Assembly: GCA_037783545.1 (NCBI GenBank) | Contig: JBBELK010000030.1 | Span: forward strand, 434,001 to 498,000 | Reading direction: 5' to 3' | Length of the DNA: 64,000 nt | Source: Henricia sp. BOLD:AAB3569 | Taxonomy: Eukaryota > Echinodermata > Asteroidea > Spinulosida > Echinasteridae | Shown here: one piece after another, positions 37,301 to 40,755 of the stretch | Position numbering within the stretch: the first letter of the stretch is position 1 | How the letters are laid out: each line of letters opens with the position of its first letter | The notes under the pieces: model-generated | The model's database searches: none | What the model was told of the DNA's origin: nothing | What the model saw: the letters and a program-made list of their open reading frames with translations, nothing else | Program-made: the position numbers and the translations under genes

Positions 37301-38772
37301 CTTTGAAGAAGATTTGTTTGTTTGTTATTTATTTTTGGCTACAATTTCCTTCTTTTTTTGGCTGGGCGGCGCGGCCTGTGATGGCCTGGACGCGTGCAGT
37401 CGATGAATGCTGGGGACGGTCAATGACAGCAGTTGATGGTCATTAGTATGACCGATGGTTTTTGTGTACGAATTAATAGTAAAAATGTTGTCTGCAGACA
37501 ACTTTTTAAAAAAACATCTTCAGTTGGCAATTGCTTCCAAAAAGGTACTATTTTACACAGAAAAAAATAATGTGGTGTTTGTTACCATTTTGGGTAACTG
37601 CAAATGCTGTATTGGCCATGGGGCTTTAAAACCTCACCACTGCCACTAGAACAGGCATTACCAATTTTGTTCTTAGGGGCACTTCCTTTAGAAAAATAAA
37701 AACTGGGGGAAACAAAAGAGAGGGGTAGGCCAATCAGTAAAATTTAATATTAGGTCCTGCATCATGTGCATCCTGCAACAGTTGGTTGCTCCATGGTTGG
37801 TTAGTCCACTCCCAACCATGCCAACTATTTTCCCACTTGCATATGGGTCATTCCATGAAGATGAGGAACACGGTTTCTGTGTTACATCCACAACCATTTT
37901 ACCTTTTTTTGCCCTTGATAACCCCATGAATCAATACTATTCAGAAATTCAAGCTGTTGGATGAGAGAAATTTAAAACATTCATTACTTGTAACAAAATC
38001 CTCATGGATTTAAATTTAGATGTCAACTAAATAGAATTTTGTTCAAATGTAGGTGTGACATTTGGTGCTTTTTAGCAGATTTTCTTGAATCACACAGAAA
38101 TATAATCTAGAATCCTCCAAATTCAAATTATAAAGGATTGTTTATTTCAAATTTAACATGAATAAATTTGTGAAAGCAGTTGAACTGTATTGCCTATTGG
38201 ATTGGTTTCCAAGTTACATCCACACCCACAACTTTGTTTAAAAAATGGCAGCACTTTGACTTTGTCAACACTGAAGACTCTAAAATTACCCCAAAATTAC
38301 CCCCAAACAGTGTATTAAAGCCACCACATCATGCAACATCGTTATATAAATGATGATTCATTGCTAGCTCTCTTATTGACAATTTGTGGAAATAAAGAAA
38401 TGTCACACTTTGTTCCTCAACTTCACGGAATGACCCATATCTAGTACTACTGTATGTACTTTTAAATTATGTCTCACAAAGTTGAGTTTCAAAACAAATT
38501 AAAAAATCGTATAATAGGCCTAATTGAAATAAAATAACAGAAAACTAAAATGAAGCATTTGTGAAGAAAATGAGGGGGGTGGGTGAGGGGTAGTAGGGTT
38601 GGGGCATATGTCATGATGCATGTAGGAGAGAGGCGCAAGCAAGGCGCAGGGGGTTGTGGCTATATGCATATTCTAAGGAATATACCTAATTATTCTTACC
38701 TCTGTGTGCCTGGCTCCAAACCGAACCAGCGAAAATTCCAATCACGAGTAGAAACAACAAACTCCACCCCAT
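5378..38772 (-). CDS. LRP2: Megalin-like LDL receptor-related protein 2 (N-terminal part, 16 exons)
   Basis: Large endocytic receptor of the apical plasma membrane; vertebrate LRP2 takes up vitamin carriers, hormones and filtered proteins. The joined exons give about 772 residues: signal peptide 1-24; seven LDLa modules 25-300; EGF 301-339; EGF-CA 340-380; YWTD propeller 381-660; EGF 661-707; start of propeller two 708-772. Seven N-terminal LDLa modules with a long seventh one (43 residues), then EGF pair, propeller, EGF and propeller, match LRP2 rather than LRP1 (two LDLa) or LRP4 (eight). The EGF and propeller motifs ([14 protein letters not shown], propeller [22 protein letters not shown]) also look closest to LRP2. 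Joined exons, high to low: 38772-38700, 30294-30187, 28612-28490, 24616-24500, 23047-22931, 22187-22071, 21056-20940, 20653-20525, 19550-19434, 18644-18522, 16547-16375, 15694-15459, 11909-11685, 10726-10521, 9763-9623, 5572-5378. The remaining ~80% of an expected ~4,600-residue protein lies beyond position 1. Confidence 0.9.
5640..6800. mobile_element. TTAA-type element X, interrupted by element Y
   Basis: The pieces 5646-5836 and about 6596-6800 match in order and orientation the interior of the uninterrupted element at 57685-58573. Shared stretches include CATAGTTCCGACCTGTCAATC on the left and ATATGACATCCCTGTATTAC on the right. The 760 bp between them is element Y. The outer ends of X are not preserved here. 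The insertion point corresponds to about 58050 in the intact copy. Confidence 0.75.
5837..6595. mobile_element. Element Y copy 1, with long 3' hairpin
   Basis: Starts TTATATACCTCATGCG and ends TTTGTATAA(TAT). Shared with 9805-10386 and 14546-15212. It contains an internal ~83 bp tandem duplication (5950-6110) and, just before the 3' end, an inverted repeat of ~85 bp arms (about 6413-6490 and 6510-6595) around a CGGCTTCCGC loop. It has no coding capacity and is a non-autonomous element of unknown superfamily. Confidence 0.75.
6801..7290. other. No recognisable feature
   Basis: LRP2 intron sequence between the X remnant and a SINE. Short open frames only; no splice-flanked coding signature on either strand. 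Confidence 0.4.
7321..7536 (-). repeat. SINE with Leu/Ser-type tRNA head and (TAAA)n tail
   Basis: On the minus strand it starts GTGGGGTGTTATGGCCGAGCGG, with the A-box-like TGGCCGAGCGGTCTAG and the B box GGTTCGATTCC. A central CCTTGAGCAAGGCACTCAACC motif follows, then a (TAAA)n tail that reads (TTTA)n at 7321-7358 on the plus strand. The central motif resembles the conserved domain of V-SINEs (DANA/HE1 group), from memory. A near-identical copy is at 18693-18881. Confidence 0.8.
7540..9170. other. LRP2 intron, no gene recognised
   Basis: There is a short direct repeat near 7900-7950 (CTGTCTTGATGGCCATGT twice). Otherwise I see no coding pattern, tRNA or transposon terminus. AT-rich throughout. 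Confidence 0.4.
9178..9370. repeat. Possible small inverted-repeat element
   Basis: The left end CTGCTCAAAAAGGACTCAAA and the right end, read in reverse complement (CTGCTCACAAAAAGACTCAAA), form an imperfect terminal inverted repeat about 190 bp apart. No target duplication is clear. Weak call. Confidence 0.35.
9623..9763 (-). CDS. LRP2: LRP2 exon 15: EGF module after first propeller
   Basis: Acceptor TTGGTTCTAG and donor gtaaca; phase 1 in and out. It encodes an EGF module with six cysteines, opening [16 protein letters not shown] and containing [11 protein letters not shown]. The NGGC..LC plus CxC layout is the standard EGF that closes each LRP propeller. Confidence 0.9.
9805..10386. mobile_element. 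Element Y copy 2, hairpin arm deleted
   Basis: Same TTATATACCTCATGCG start and TTTGTATA end as the other Y copies. It goes directly from ACACATTCGG to TTCCGCCTCGGGG, so the whole left arm of the terminal hairpin is absent. It lies in the LRP2 intron between exons 15 and 14. Confidence 0.75.
10521..10726 (-). CDS. LRP2: LRP2 exon 14: last part of first propeller
   Basis: Acceptor CCGTCAAAG and donor gtgagt; phase 2 in, phase 1 out. It completes the split arginine codon of HRRFTI and reads [15 protein letters not shown], the position of the FTDW..AVLKANKF strand in LRP2, ending at [13 protein letters not shown] before the EGF exon. The usual W of the YWTD-like motif is replaced here (FIADHT). 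Confidence 0.88.
10865..11680. other. LRP2 intron 13, no gene recognised
   Basis: Short overlapping open frames occur on both strands without splice-flanked domain signatures. No transposon ends were identified. Confidence 0.4.
11685..11909 (-). CDS. LRP2: LRP2 exon 13: first propeller, blades 3-4
   Basis: Acceptor CCCATATAG and donor gtttgt; phase 2 in and phase 2 out. It carries [18 protein letters not shown], and [20 protein letters not shown], the repeating pattern of LRP propeller blades with the YWVD motif intact. Confidence 0.92.
12296..12374. repeat. Hairpin, ~30 bp arms
   Basis: Arms 12296-12325 and 12345-12374 pair around a short loop (GAGAATATACTGCACTCG against TGGTATATTCTC-type sequence, with a few mismatches). 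It lies in an LRP2 intron and looks like the core of a small MITE. Confidence 0.55.
12500..13165. repeat. Inverted repeat with ~70 bp arms
   Basis: 12505-12570 and 13085-13155 are reverse complements: both contain CACCGAGTTCCACAAAACCC and a CGAGTTGAGCTA segment, in opposite orientation. The ~520 bp between them has no recognised gene. Probably a decayed foldback or MITE. Confidence 0.6.
13215..13425. mobile_element. Degenerate fragment of AGGCCC TTAA-type MITE
   Basis: Matches the 3' half of the elements at 28812-29276 and 4668-5169 (AATAATTTCATCTT, then TTCTGGTAAT, TTGCTACCAATTCAATC) and ends at a GCCTTTAA. Diverged and truncated. Confidence 0.55.
13773..15295. mobile_element. Foldback element, TACAGGGTGGAT termini, TA target site
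   Basis: Ends are TACAGGGTGGATAAAAAAA on both sides in inverted orientation, each flanked by TA, as in Tc1/mariner-type insertions. The inverted repeats are long: the left arm reads through GCTAATTGTAACTGAAGTA, GGGTGGAATCTCCTCTTTAA and GGATTTGCGCCA, and the right arm returns the same order in reverse, interrupted by element Y. A loop of a few hundred bases has no recognisable transposase. Confidence 0.75.
14546..15212. mobile_element. Element Y copy 3, inside the foldback right arm
   Basis: Starts TTATATACCTCATGCG and ends TTTGTATAA, with an intact long hairpin near its 3' end (about 15030-15210). The pre-insertion sequence can be read from the foldback's left arm at 13850-13880. Confidence 0.8.
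15459..15694 (-). CDS. LRP2: LRP2 exon 12: first propeller, blade 2
   Basis: Acceptor CATGTACCCAG and donor gtaatt; phase 0 in, phase 2 out. It reads VYSSNIFGG, then [31 protein letters not shown] and GLALDPVNG: the [11 protein letters not shown] and N-R-I-E-V-x-x-L-x-G-S-H-R signatures of LRP blades. Confidence 0.93.
15846..15880. repeat. (AATA)n microsatellite
   Basis: About seven AAATA/AATA units in the intron between LRP2 exons 12 and 11. Simple repeat; it could be the tail of a decayed SINE. Confidence 0.7.
16375..16547 (-). CDS. LRP2: LRP2 exon 11: first propeller, blade 1
   Basis: Acceptor TATTTTGCAG; phase 1 in. It reads [38 protein letters not shown]. The reading frame joins the next exon only if the exon ends at AAG before gcaagt, a GC donor with strong match to the known AAG|GCAAGT form. 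The nearby GT (gtatga, 4 bases further) would shift the frame. Confidence 0.88.
16997..17236. mobile_element. TA-type MITE, 35-bp near-perfect inverted ends
   Basis: 240 bp. Both ends read GGGACCATTAGAAATGGTAC, then GCGTACGGGAAACGT inward, in inverted orientation, and each is flanked by TA (16995-16996 and 17237-17238). Non-coding. The identical arms suggest a fairly recent insertion. It lies in LRP2 intron 10. Confidence 0.85.
17905..18085 (-). repeat. tRNA-derived SINE
   Basis: On the minus strand: TATACCACTGCGCC, then A-box-like TAGCTCAACTGGTAGAG, and B box GGTTCGAACCC, followed by GATAAGGCCCTTAAG. The same head and downstream CATCCCAAG motif occur on the plus strand at 43.8 and 44.0 kb. 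The acceptor stem does not pair, so it is not a functional tRNA gene. Confidence 0.8.
18522..18644 (-). CDS. LRP2: LRP2 exon 10: calcium-binding EGF
   Basis: Acceptor CCTTTGGCAG and donor gtaagt; phase 1 both sides. It opens [15 protein letters not shown] and continues CSCEDGYLL, with six cysteines. The D-x-D-E-C start is the calcium site of EGF-CA modules. Confidence 0.92.
18693..18881 (-). repeat. SINE with Leu/Ser-type tRNA head, copy 2
   Basis: Near-identical to 7321-7536 in the minus orientation: head GGCCGAGCGGTCTAGTGCG, B box GGTTCGATTCC, central CCTTGAGCAAGGCACTCAACC and GGCGGTCCCTCCGCTGTTGG. The tail is a short AAATAAAATTA stretch. Confidence 0.8.
19023..19243. mobile_element. TA-type MITE, GCTGGGGGGCTTCCA ends
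   Basis: 221 bp with ~28 bp terminal inverted repeats (GCTGGGGGGCTTCCA, then TGAACTG with two mismatches), flanked by TA on both sides. Lies in the intron between LRP2 exons 10 and 9. Confidence 0.75.
19434..19550 (-). CDS. LRP2: LRP2 exon 9: first EGF module
   Basis: Acceptor CTTGAACCAG and donor gtaggt; phase 1 both sides. It encodes [20 protein letters not shown], then [10 protein letters not shown] and NNRSCE. Six cysteines in EGF order directly after the LDLa cluster. Confidence 0.9.
19890..20196. mobile_element. Palindromic MITE, GGCTCGTCA family (long copy)
   Basis: Ends TTAAAGACACAGGCTCGTCA and, inverted, TTAAAGACGCAGGCTCATCA. Next come inverted GTGGTGAATTTCGTGGC-type arms. It is longer than its relatives because about 180 bp of unique sequence separates the arms. 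Family members are at 25850, 37010 and 46090. Confidence 0.7.
20525..20653 (-). CDS. LRP2: LRP2 exon 8: LDLa module 7
   Basis: Acceptor TTTGTGACATCAG and donor gtgagt; phase 1 both sides. 43 residues, longer than the other LDLa exons, with [19 protein letters not shown] and [17 protein letters not shown]. The D-G-E-D-E calcium motif is kept. An elongated last module before the EGF pair is also a feature of vertebrate LRP2. Confidence 0.92.
20940..21056 (-). CDS. LRP2: LRP2 exon 7: LDLa module 6
   Basis: Acceptor CTCTTTACAG and donor gtaagt; phase 1 both sides. Six cysteines, ending [10 protein letters not shown] with the canonical D-G-S-D-E calcium-binding motif. Confidence 0.93.
21236..21612. 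repeat. (GTGTAC)n hexanucleotide array, ~60 units
   Basis: An almost uninterrupted GTGTAC array of about 300 bp, with variants GCGTGTACGTAT and TGTACGACTA at the right end and one short AGTAC break near 21281. The unit strictly alternates purine and pyrimidine, so it has Z-DNA potential, and it contains overlapping GTAC and ACGT palindromes. Long dipeptide-repeat reading frames across it are an artefact of a unit length divisible by three. It is in the intron between LRP2 exons 6 and 7. Confidence 0.95.
21755..21902. mobile_element. Palindromic MITE, ~60 bp arms
   Basis: AAATAATGAACG..TGTGCAATAG..GGAATATTTTCATGAGG is followed by the same sequence inverted after a short GGAATATGTTCCATTC loop region. 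The flanks TTATATAAAACAAATAATG resemble sequence at 47518-47600, where a relative appears. Non-coding. Confidence 0.75.
22071..22187 (-). CDS. LRP2: LRP2 exon 6: LDLa module 5
   Basis: Acceptor CTTTTTACAG and donor gttgag (weak at +3); phase 1 both sides. Six cysteines: [16 protein letters not shown] and [16 protein letters not shown]. The D-A-S-D-E motif is kept. The first CDG is CDH here. Confidence 0.9.
22351..22867. mobile_element. MITE with ~45 bp inverted ends
   Basis: Left end AGGTGCGAGGTCAAAATAG and right end, inverted, AGGCGTGAGGTCAAAATAG, continuing through TGTATACC(A/G)G(G/T)AAACG. TA is present on each side. About 515 bp, non-coding, in LRP2 intron 5. Confidence 0.7.
22931..23047 (-). 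CDS. LRP2: LRP2 exon 5: LDLa module 4
   Basis: Acceptor CATCTTTCAG and donor gtatgt; phase 1 both sides. Six cysteines with [16 protein letters not shown]; the calcium motif has T in place of S (D-G-T-D-E). Confidence 0.92.
23801..24312. mobile_element. MITE with 43-bp inverted ends, TAA target site
   Basis: 512 bp. Ends GGCCCGCTTTAAACGTCGCG and, inverted, GGCCCGCTTCAAACGTCGCG, continuing CTTATGCYGTGTCGAATTAAA. TAA flanks each end (23798-23800 and 24313-24315). The interior repeats the TGCCGTGTCGAAT motif several times in both orientations. Non-coding, in LRP2 intron 4. Confidence 0.8.
24500..24616 (-). CDS. LRP2: LRP2 exon 4: LDLa module 3
   Basis: Acceptor AATTCTTCAG and donor gtaaga; phase 1 both sides. 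Six cysteines: [15 protein letters not shown] and [16 protein letters not shown] with a complete calcium motif (D-N-S-D-E). Confidence 0.93.
25848..25990. mobile_element. Palindromic MITE, GGCTCGTCA family (compact copy)
   Basis: TTAAAGGCACAGGCTCGTCA and AATGCGCGCCCGCCAAATT on the left are mirrored on the right. In the centre GCAGCTCCA and TGGAGCTGC form a second, inner palindrome. About 140 bp, nearly all stem. Confidence 0.8.
26090..26450. repeat. 36-bp minisatellite, ten copies
   Basis: Ten copies of a 36-bp unit built from CTCATGGGAAAAGAACTCGC followed by CCCGGGGATCAGCACC. Starts of the AACTCGCC core lie near 26099, 26136, 26172, 26208, 26244, 26280, 26317, 26352, 26388 and 26424. One unit gains a C and the next loses one. 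Since 36 is a multiple of three, open frames run through it in several frames; these are not genes. It lies in the intron between LRP2 exons 4 and 3. Confidence 0.95.
26984..27120. mobile_element. Short MITE, GGCTGGATCCGAATTAGTG ends, TCA target site
   Basis: 137 bp with ~25 bp terminal inverted repeats (GGCTGGATCCGAATTAGTGR) and a GGCTGTGGCTGTTGCTATG interior on both sides. TCA flanks each end (26981-26983 and 27121-27123), a 3-bp target duplication. Confidence 0.8.
27384..27463 (-). repeat. SINE head fragment
   Basis: On the minus strand: GTGGGGTACCGTGGCCGAGTAG, then B-box-like GGTTCGATACC. The same head type as the full SINE at 50439-50806. Confidence 0.65.
28490..28612 (-). CDS. LRP2: LRP2 exon 3: LDLa module 2
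   Basis: Acceptor CAATTTTATCAG and donor gtaagt; phase 1 both sides. [19 protein letters not shown] and [17 protein letters not shown]; the calcium motif has A for S (D-G-A-D-E), and the DWVC aromatic position is filled. Confidence 0.93.
28812..29276 (+). mobile_element. TTAA-type MITE (AGGCCC termini), copy 2
   Basis: 465 bp flanked by TTAA on both sides (28808-28811 and 29277-29280). Ends AGGCCCTGTAGATG and CACTGGGCCT. Reverse complement of 4668-5169. Non-coding; piggyBac-like target choice. Confidence 0.8.
29455..29605 (-). repeat. tRNA-derived SINE (uninterrupted)
   Basis: On the minus strand: GGCCTTATAGCTCAGTTGGTAG (A box), GTCTGCACATTAACC, then GGTTCAAATCC (B box) and AGGTGGAGCTAAGTTG. 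It provides the uninterrupted form of the broken SINE at 4629-5235. Confidence 0.8.
30187..30294 (-). CDS. LRP2: LRP2 exon 2: LDLa module 1
   Basis: Acceptor ATCTGTTCCAG and donor gtaagt; phase 1 both sides. [13 protein letters not shown] and [16 protein letters not shown], six cysteines with D-S-S-D-E. It follows the signal-peptide exon across an 8.4 kb intron. Confidence 0.92.
30480..30925 (+). mobile_element. ~450 bp MITE, CCGTGTTTACACTG ends, copy 1
   Basis: Starts CACCGTGTTTACACTGAACC and ends GAATTGACTGTAAACGGGCC. The same sequence occurs reversed at 44915-45372, including GGTTCAACCCTACCC and the GCATGCGTGAGCTGT stretch. Several GTTTACACT motifs lie inside. Non-coding; it lies in LRP2 intron 1. 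Confidence 0.8.
31600..31888. mobile_element. Putative MITE, GTTCAGACG ends
   Basis: GTTCAGACGGGCACTG on the left and GTTCAGACGATGGTTG, inverted, on the right. Inside, GTTAACAACGAC and GTCGTTGTTAAC recur in both orientations along with TCCACACGGT. Exact ends are uncertain. Confidence 0.6.
32590..32630. repeat. 20-bp perfect hairpin
   Basis: ATGACGTTTTCACCTCGGA and TCCGAGGTGAAAACGTCAT flank a 5-base loop. The flanking GCACAATGTACAATGT also has an inverted partner (GTTGTATTGCAC). Probably a tiny MITE in LRP2 intron 1. Confidence 0.7.
32978..33919. mobile_element. 942-bp element packed with CCCGGGTTA motifs, CAG target site
   Basis: Ends AGGCCTTTTC in inverted orientation, flanked by CAG on both sides (32975-32977 and 33920-33922). 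More than ten ACCCGGGTTA/TAACCCCGAG motifs lie in the outer parts in both orientations. An 89-codon frame at 33350-33619 resembles nothing I recognise, and I do not call it a gene. Confidence 0.7.
34000..36480. other. LRP2 intron 1, no gene; contains a long C run
   Basis: The only standout is the C-rich tract at 34456-34500, with an uninterrupted run of over 20 C. The rest holds short open frames without domain or splice logic. No further LDLa-type exon was found here on the minus strand. Confidence 0.5.
36612..36935. mobile_element. Nested MITE, GGCCAAA ends
   Basis: AGGCCAAACAAAATAAATGG and GTGTTTACGGTAACC on the left are mirrored on the right by AGGCCAAAAAAAAAAAATGG and GCGTTTACGGTAACGG. 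Non-coding. Confidence 0.65.
37010..37152. mobile_element. Palindromic MITE, GGCTCGTCA family (diverged)
   Basis: GGATCGTCGGCAATGTGCGG, GCAGCTCCATG and the mirrored CATTGCTGAAGAGCCTGTGCC. The same architecture as 25848-25990 but with more mismatches between arms. Confidence 0.7.
37844..38437. mobile_element. TA-type MITE, TGGGTCATTCC ends
   Basis: 594 bp. TGGGTCATTCCATGAAG on the left and TGGGTCATTCCGTGAAG, inverted, on the right, continuing TGAGGAACA; TA flanks both ends. It ends about 265 bp from the LRP2 first coding exon, within its intron 1. Confidence 0.75.
38700..38772 (-). CDS. LRP2: LRP2 exon 1: start codon and signal peptide
   Basis: ATG at 38772-38770 on the minus strand opens [20 protein letters not shown], a typical cleavable signal peptide (short n-region, hydrophobic core, small residues before QAHR). 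It ends in phase 1 at AGA G|gtaaga, which fits the phase-1 acceptor of the first LDLa exon and gives QAHRACPTG. No ATG precedes it in the ~50 bases upstream. Confidence 0.85.
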
Positions 38773-39301
38773 CGTTGACCGAGTTCAAGATGTCGAACCA
38801 GACGAAAATCCCTCGAATTTCACTCAACACATGCAACAGGCCGGTCACCGCAATGCAGAAGGCCGGCAGGCGTGCACCTCCGTTGACTAGTTTCAGTGAC
38901 GGGAGGCTACTTGGCCTCGAAGTCGGAGCATTTTCGCTGATGGTCTAACAAAACAACAGCCCCAGAAAACAGTCGAAAATATAACTTTGTGAGACAAGAG
39001 TCACAAAACCCTCCAAATTTGCATAAGCTCGGGTCAACTTTGTCAAGTAGGCTAGTACTATACAAGCGTTTCACTTATTTACTTTTAGGCTGATGTACGT
39101 GACATGACACACAGCACAAGTTTCGACAACTTTTGCAAGTACAAGTACAGGTGCACAGTGCGCGCGCAAAATTTTAGAAAATTATCGTCTGCTCACTCAC
39201 GCACACGCAAATTCAATGGGAGTCCCTTAAACGACGGATTAATCATTTGTTCGAAGGATATACAGGTGAATCGTGCCGTGCACATCCCTAACACATATGG
39301 G

Positions 39302-39556
39302 GCCAATTTCATGGCGTTGCTTAGCACAAAAAATTTGCTTAGCACAAAAATTTGCTTAGCACAGGATTCATTTGCTTTATAAAATGGATTACAAGCCAAA
39401 ATTATACGCCAACTTGTGTTCTTCGCAAGAGTAGGAGAATACATTTCAATACACATCACTTACGATTTTGGCTGGCAATCAATTTTTGCAAAATAAGGCA
39501 AACAAATCATGTGCTAAGCAAATTTTTGTGCTAAGCAACGCCATGAAATTGGCCCC
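39302..39556. mobile_element. MITE with ~45 bp inverted ends in the divergent promoter region
   Basis: GGCCAATTTCATGGCGTTGC and TTAGCACAAAAATTTGCTTAGC on the left; the right end is its reverse complement (GCTAAGCAAATTTTTGTGC, then GCAACGCCATGAAATTGGCC). One similar terminus, GGGCCAATTTCATGGAGCTG, lies alone at 56930. Confidence 0.8.
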
Positions 39557-40104
39557 TGCACAGAGGGCGCTATGCCATTTATACGGTCAACTGTGGATGA
39601 CACGACTGGCAAAACTTAAAGGTAACACCGGCCTACGTTTTACGTAATTTAGTGATACAGCATCCTTGACAATAATTTGTTGATGGTCCTTGTGAAAAAA
39701 AGATCGTCAAAATGTCTCGTAATTAACCACAAAAGCTTAAAATTAATTAAAACGGTCAATAGTCGAGTTATACGCTTTACCAGCCGTTCACTATCGCGCG
39801 AGACTCGATCATCACGACTTTGTCGGAAACGATTCGCTCTTCACTTTTCCGTTTTCCGTAGAGGAGCTTGTCTTCACGAACGTACAATTGTAGTTTCACG
39901 GTACTAGTGTACCGGTTTTGGACGGGCAACGTGTGTATGCCGCAGGGATAAATATCAACATTTAAAGTTTTGTGTTTAACTTTATTTCGTAACCTGAATA
40001 AATAGTCTCTTTTGTCAAATAGGCCTTCTCATAAATATCACAAAAAATCAGAGCTGAATTTGATGCAGTACTGCAGTAATAAACTTCAGGAATGAACCGT
40101 GTAT

Positions 40105-40320
40105 CACACGGCCCATCCTGAGATCTCAGGGAATTTCCACTCTGCAAAGCGACGTGACAATAGGCAGGAGTTAGGGAGTGCATTAAAGGGGCACTGTTGC
40201 AAGAGGATGCACACGGCCATACATCCTGAGATCTCAGGGAATTTGCACTATGCGAAGCGACGTGACTGTACGCAGGAGTTAGGGAGTGCGTTAAAGGGGC
40301 ACTGTTGCAAGAGGATGACG
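40105..40320. repeat. ~105 bp tandem duplication
   Basis: Two head-to-tail copies each read CATCCTGAGATCTCAGGGAA, GCGACGTGAC, CAGGAGTTAGGGAGTGC and AAAGGGGCACTGTTGCAAG. A related piece lies inverted near 44865-44905. Just upstream of the SHFL start. Confidence 0.85.
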
Positions 40321-40734
40321 GCCATACGGCAGGAAATAGAACTAACTCCAAATCACGTGACCTCGAGGCTTTTTAAAATGCTAAAAAACGGCAAAATTTT
40401 GTGGTTTCTTTTTAGGTTCTATTTCGGAAAGACTTTCAGAATCATGTATGGGTCTATTTCGAGACCAAAATAGCCCAACAAAGCCGTTCTGTCCCTTTAA
40501 TCCATAGTCCCATGTTCAATCATGGAGGAAGGAACAGGTTCAATCGAACGCACTTTTGAGCGACGGCGGCGGCAACGGTAACCTTAAACAGCGCCCTCTT
40601 TTGTTTTAACTATCTAATTAGCATAATTAATTGATGGCAGACCCTGAAATGGCAGGCGGTTTAATATAGCGTATCCTTCTTGGAAAGCAGAAGTCAGAAA
40701 TCAGACGTGCGATTTTCAGTTACGCAGCAATATC

Positions 40735-40755
40735 ATGGGAGACAACCTGGACAGG
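40735..40755 (+). CDS. SHFL: SHFL exon 1 (proposed start)
   Basis: ATG GGA GAC AAC CTG GAC AGG then gtatta; it encodes MGDNLDR and ends in phase 0, matching exon 2. Chosen because it is the nearest ATG upstream with a GT donor of correct phase, giving a 291-base intron. Another upstream exon could exist instead. Confidence 0.55.

Larger units (their letters stand above)
36482..37452. mobile_element. MITE, GTCATACTAAT ends, with nested insertions
   Basis: Left GTCATACTAATTAACGTCAACTGC and right, inverted, GTCATACTAATGACCATCAACTGC. Inside lie a second inverted-repeat element (36612-36935) and a GGCTCGTCA-family palindrome (37010-37152). Confidence 0.65.
38773..40734. promoter_or_regulatory. 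Divergent intergenic interval between LRP2 and SHFL
   Basis: About 1.96 kb separates the two start codons on opposite strands, so both promoters should lie here unless an unseen upstream exon exists. I see no confident TATA box or other core element. It contains a MITE (39302-39556) and a tandem duplication (40107-40320). Regulatory role is inferred only from position. Confidence 0.4.

Noticed and set aside
5378..38772. Assignment of the receptor to LRP1, LRP4 or VLDLR
   Set aside because: LRP1 starts with two LDLa modules, LRP4 has eight and VLDLR has one propeller only; seven LDLa with a long seventh, plus a second propeller after the EGF, fits LRP2.
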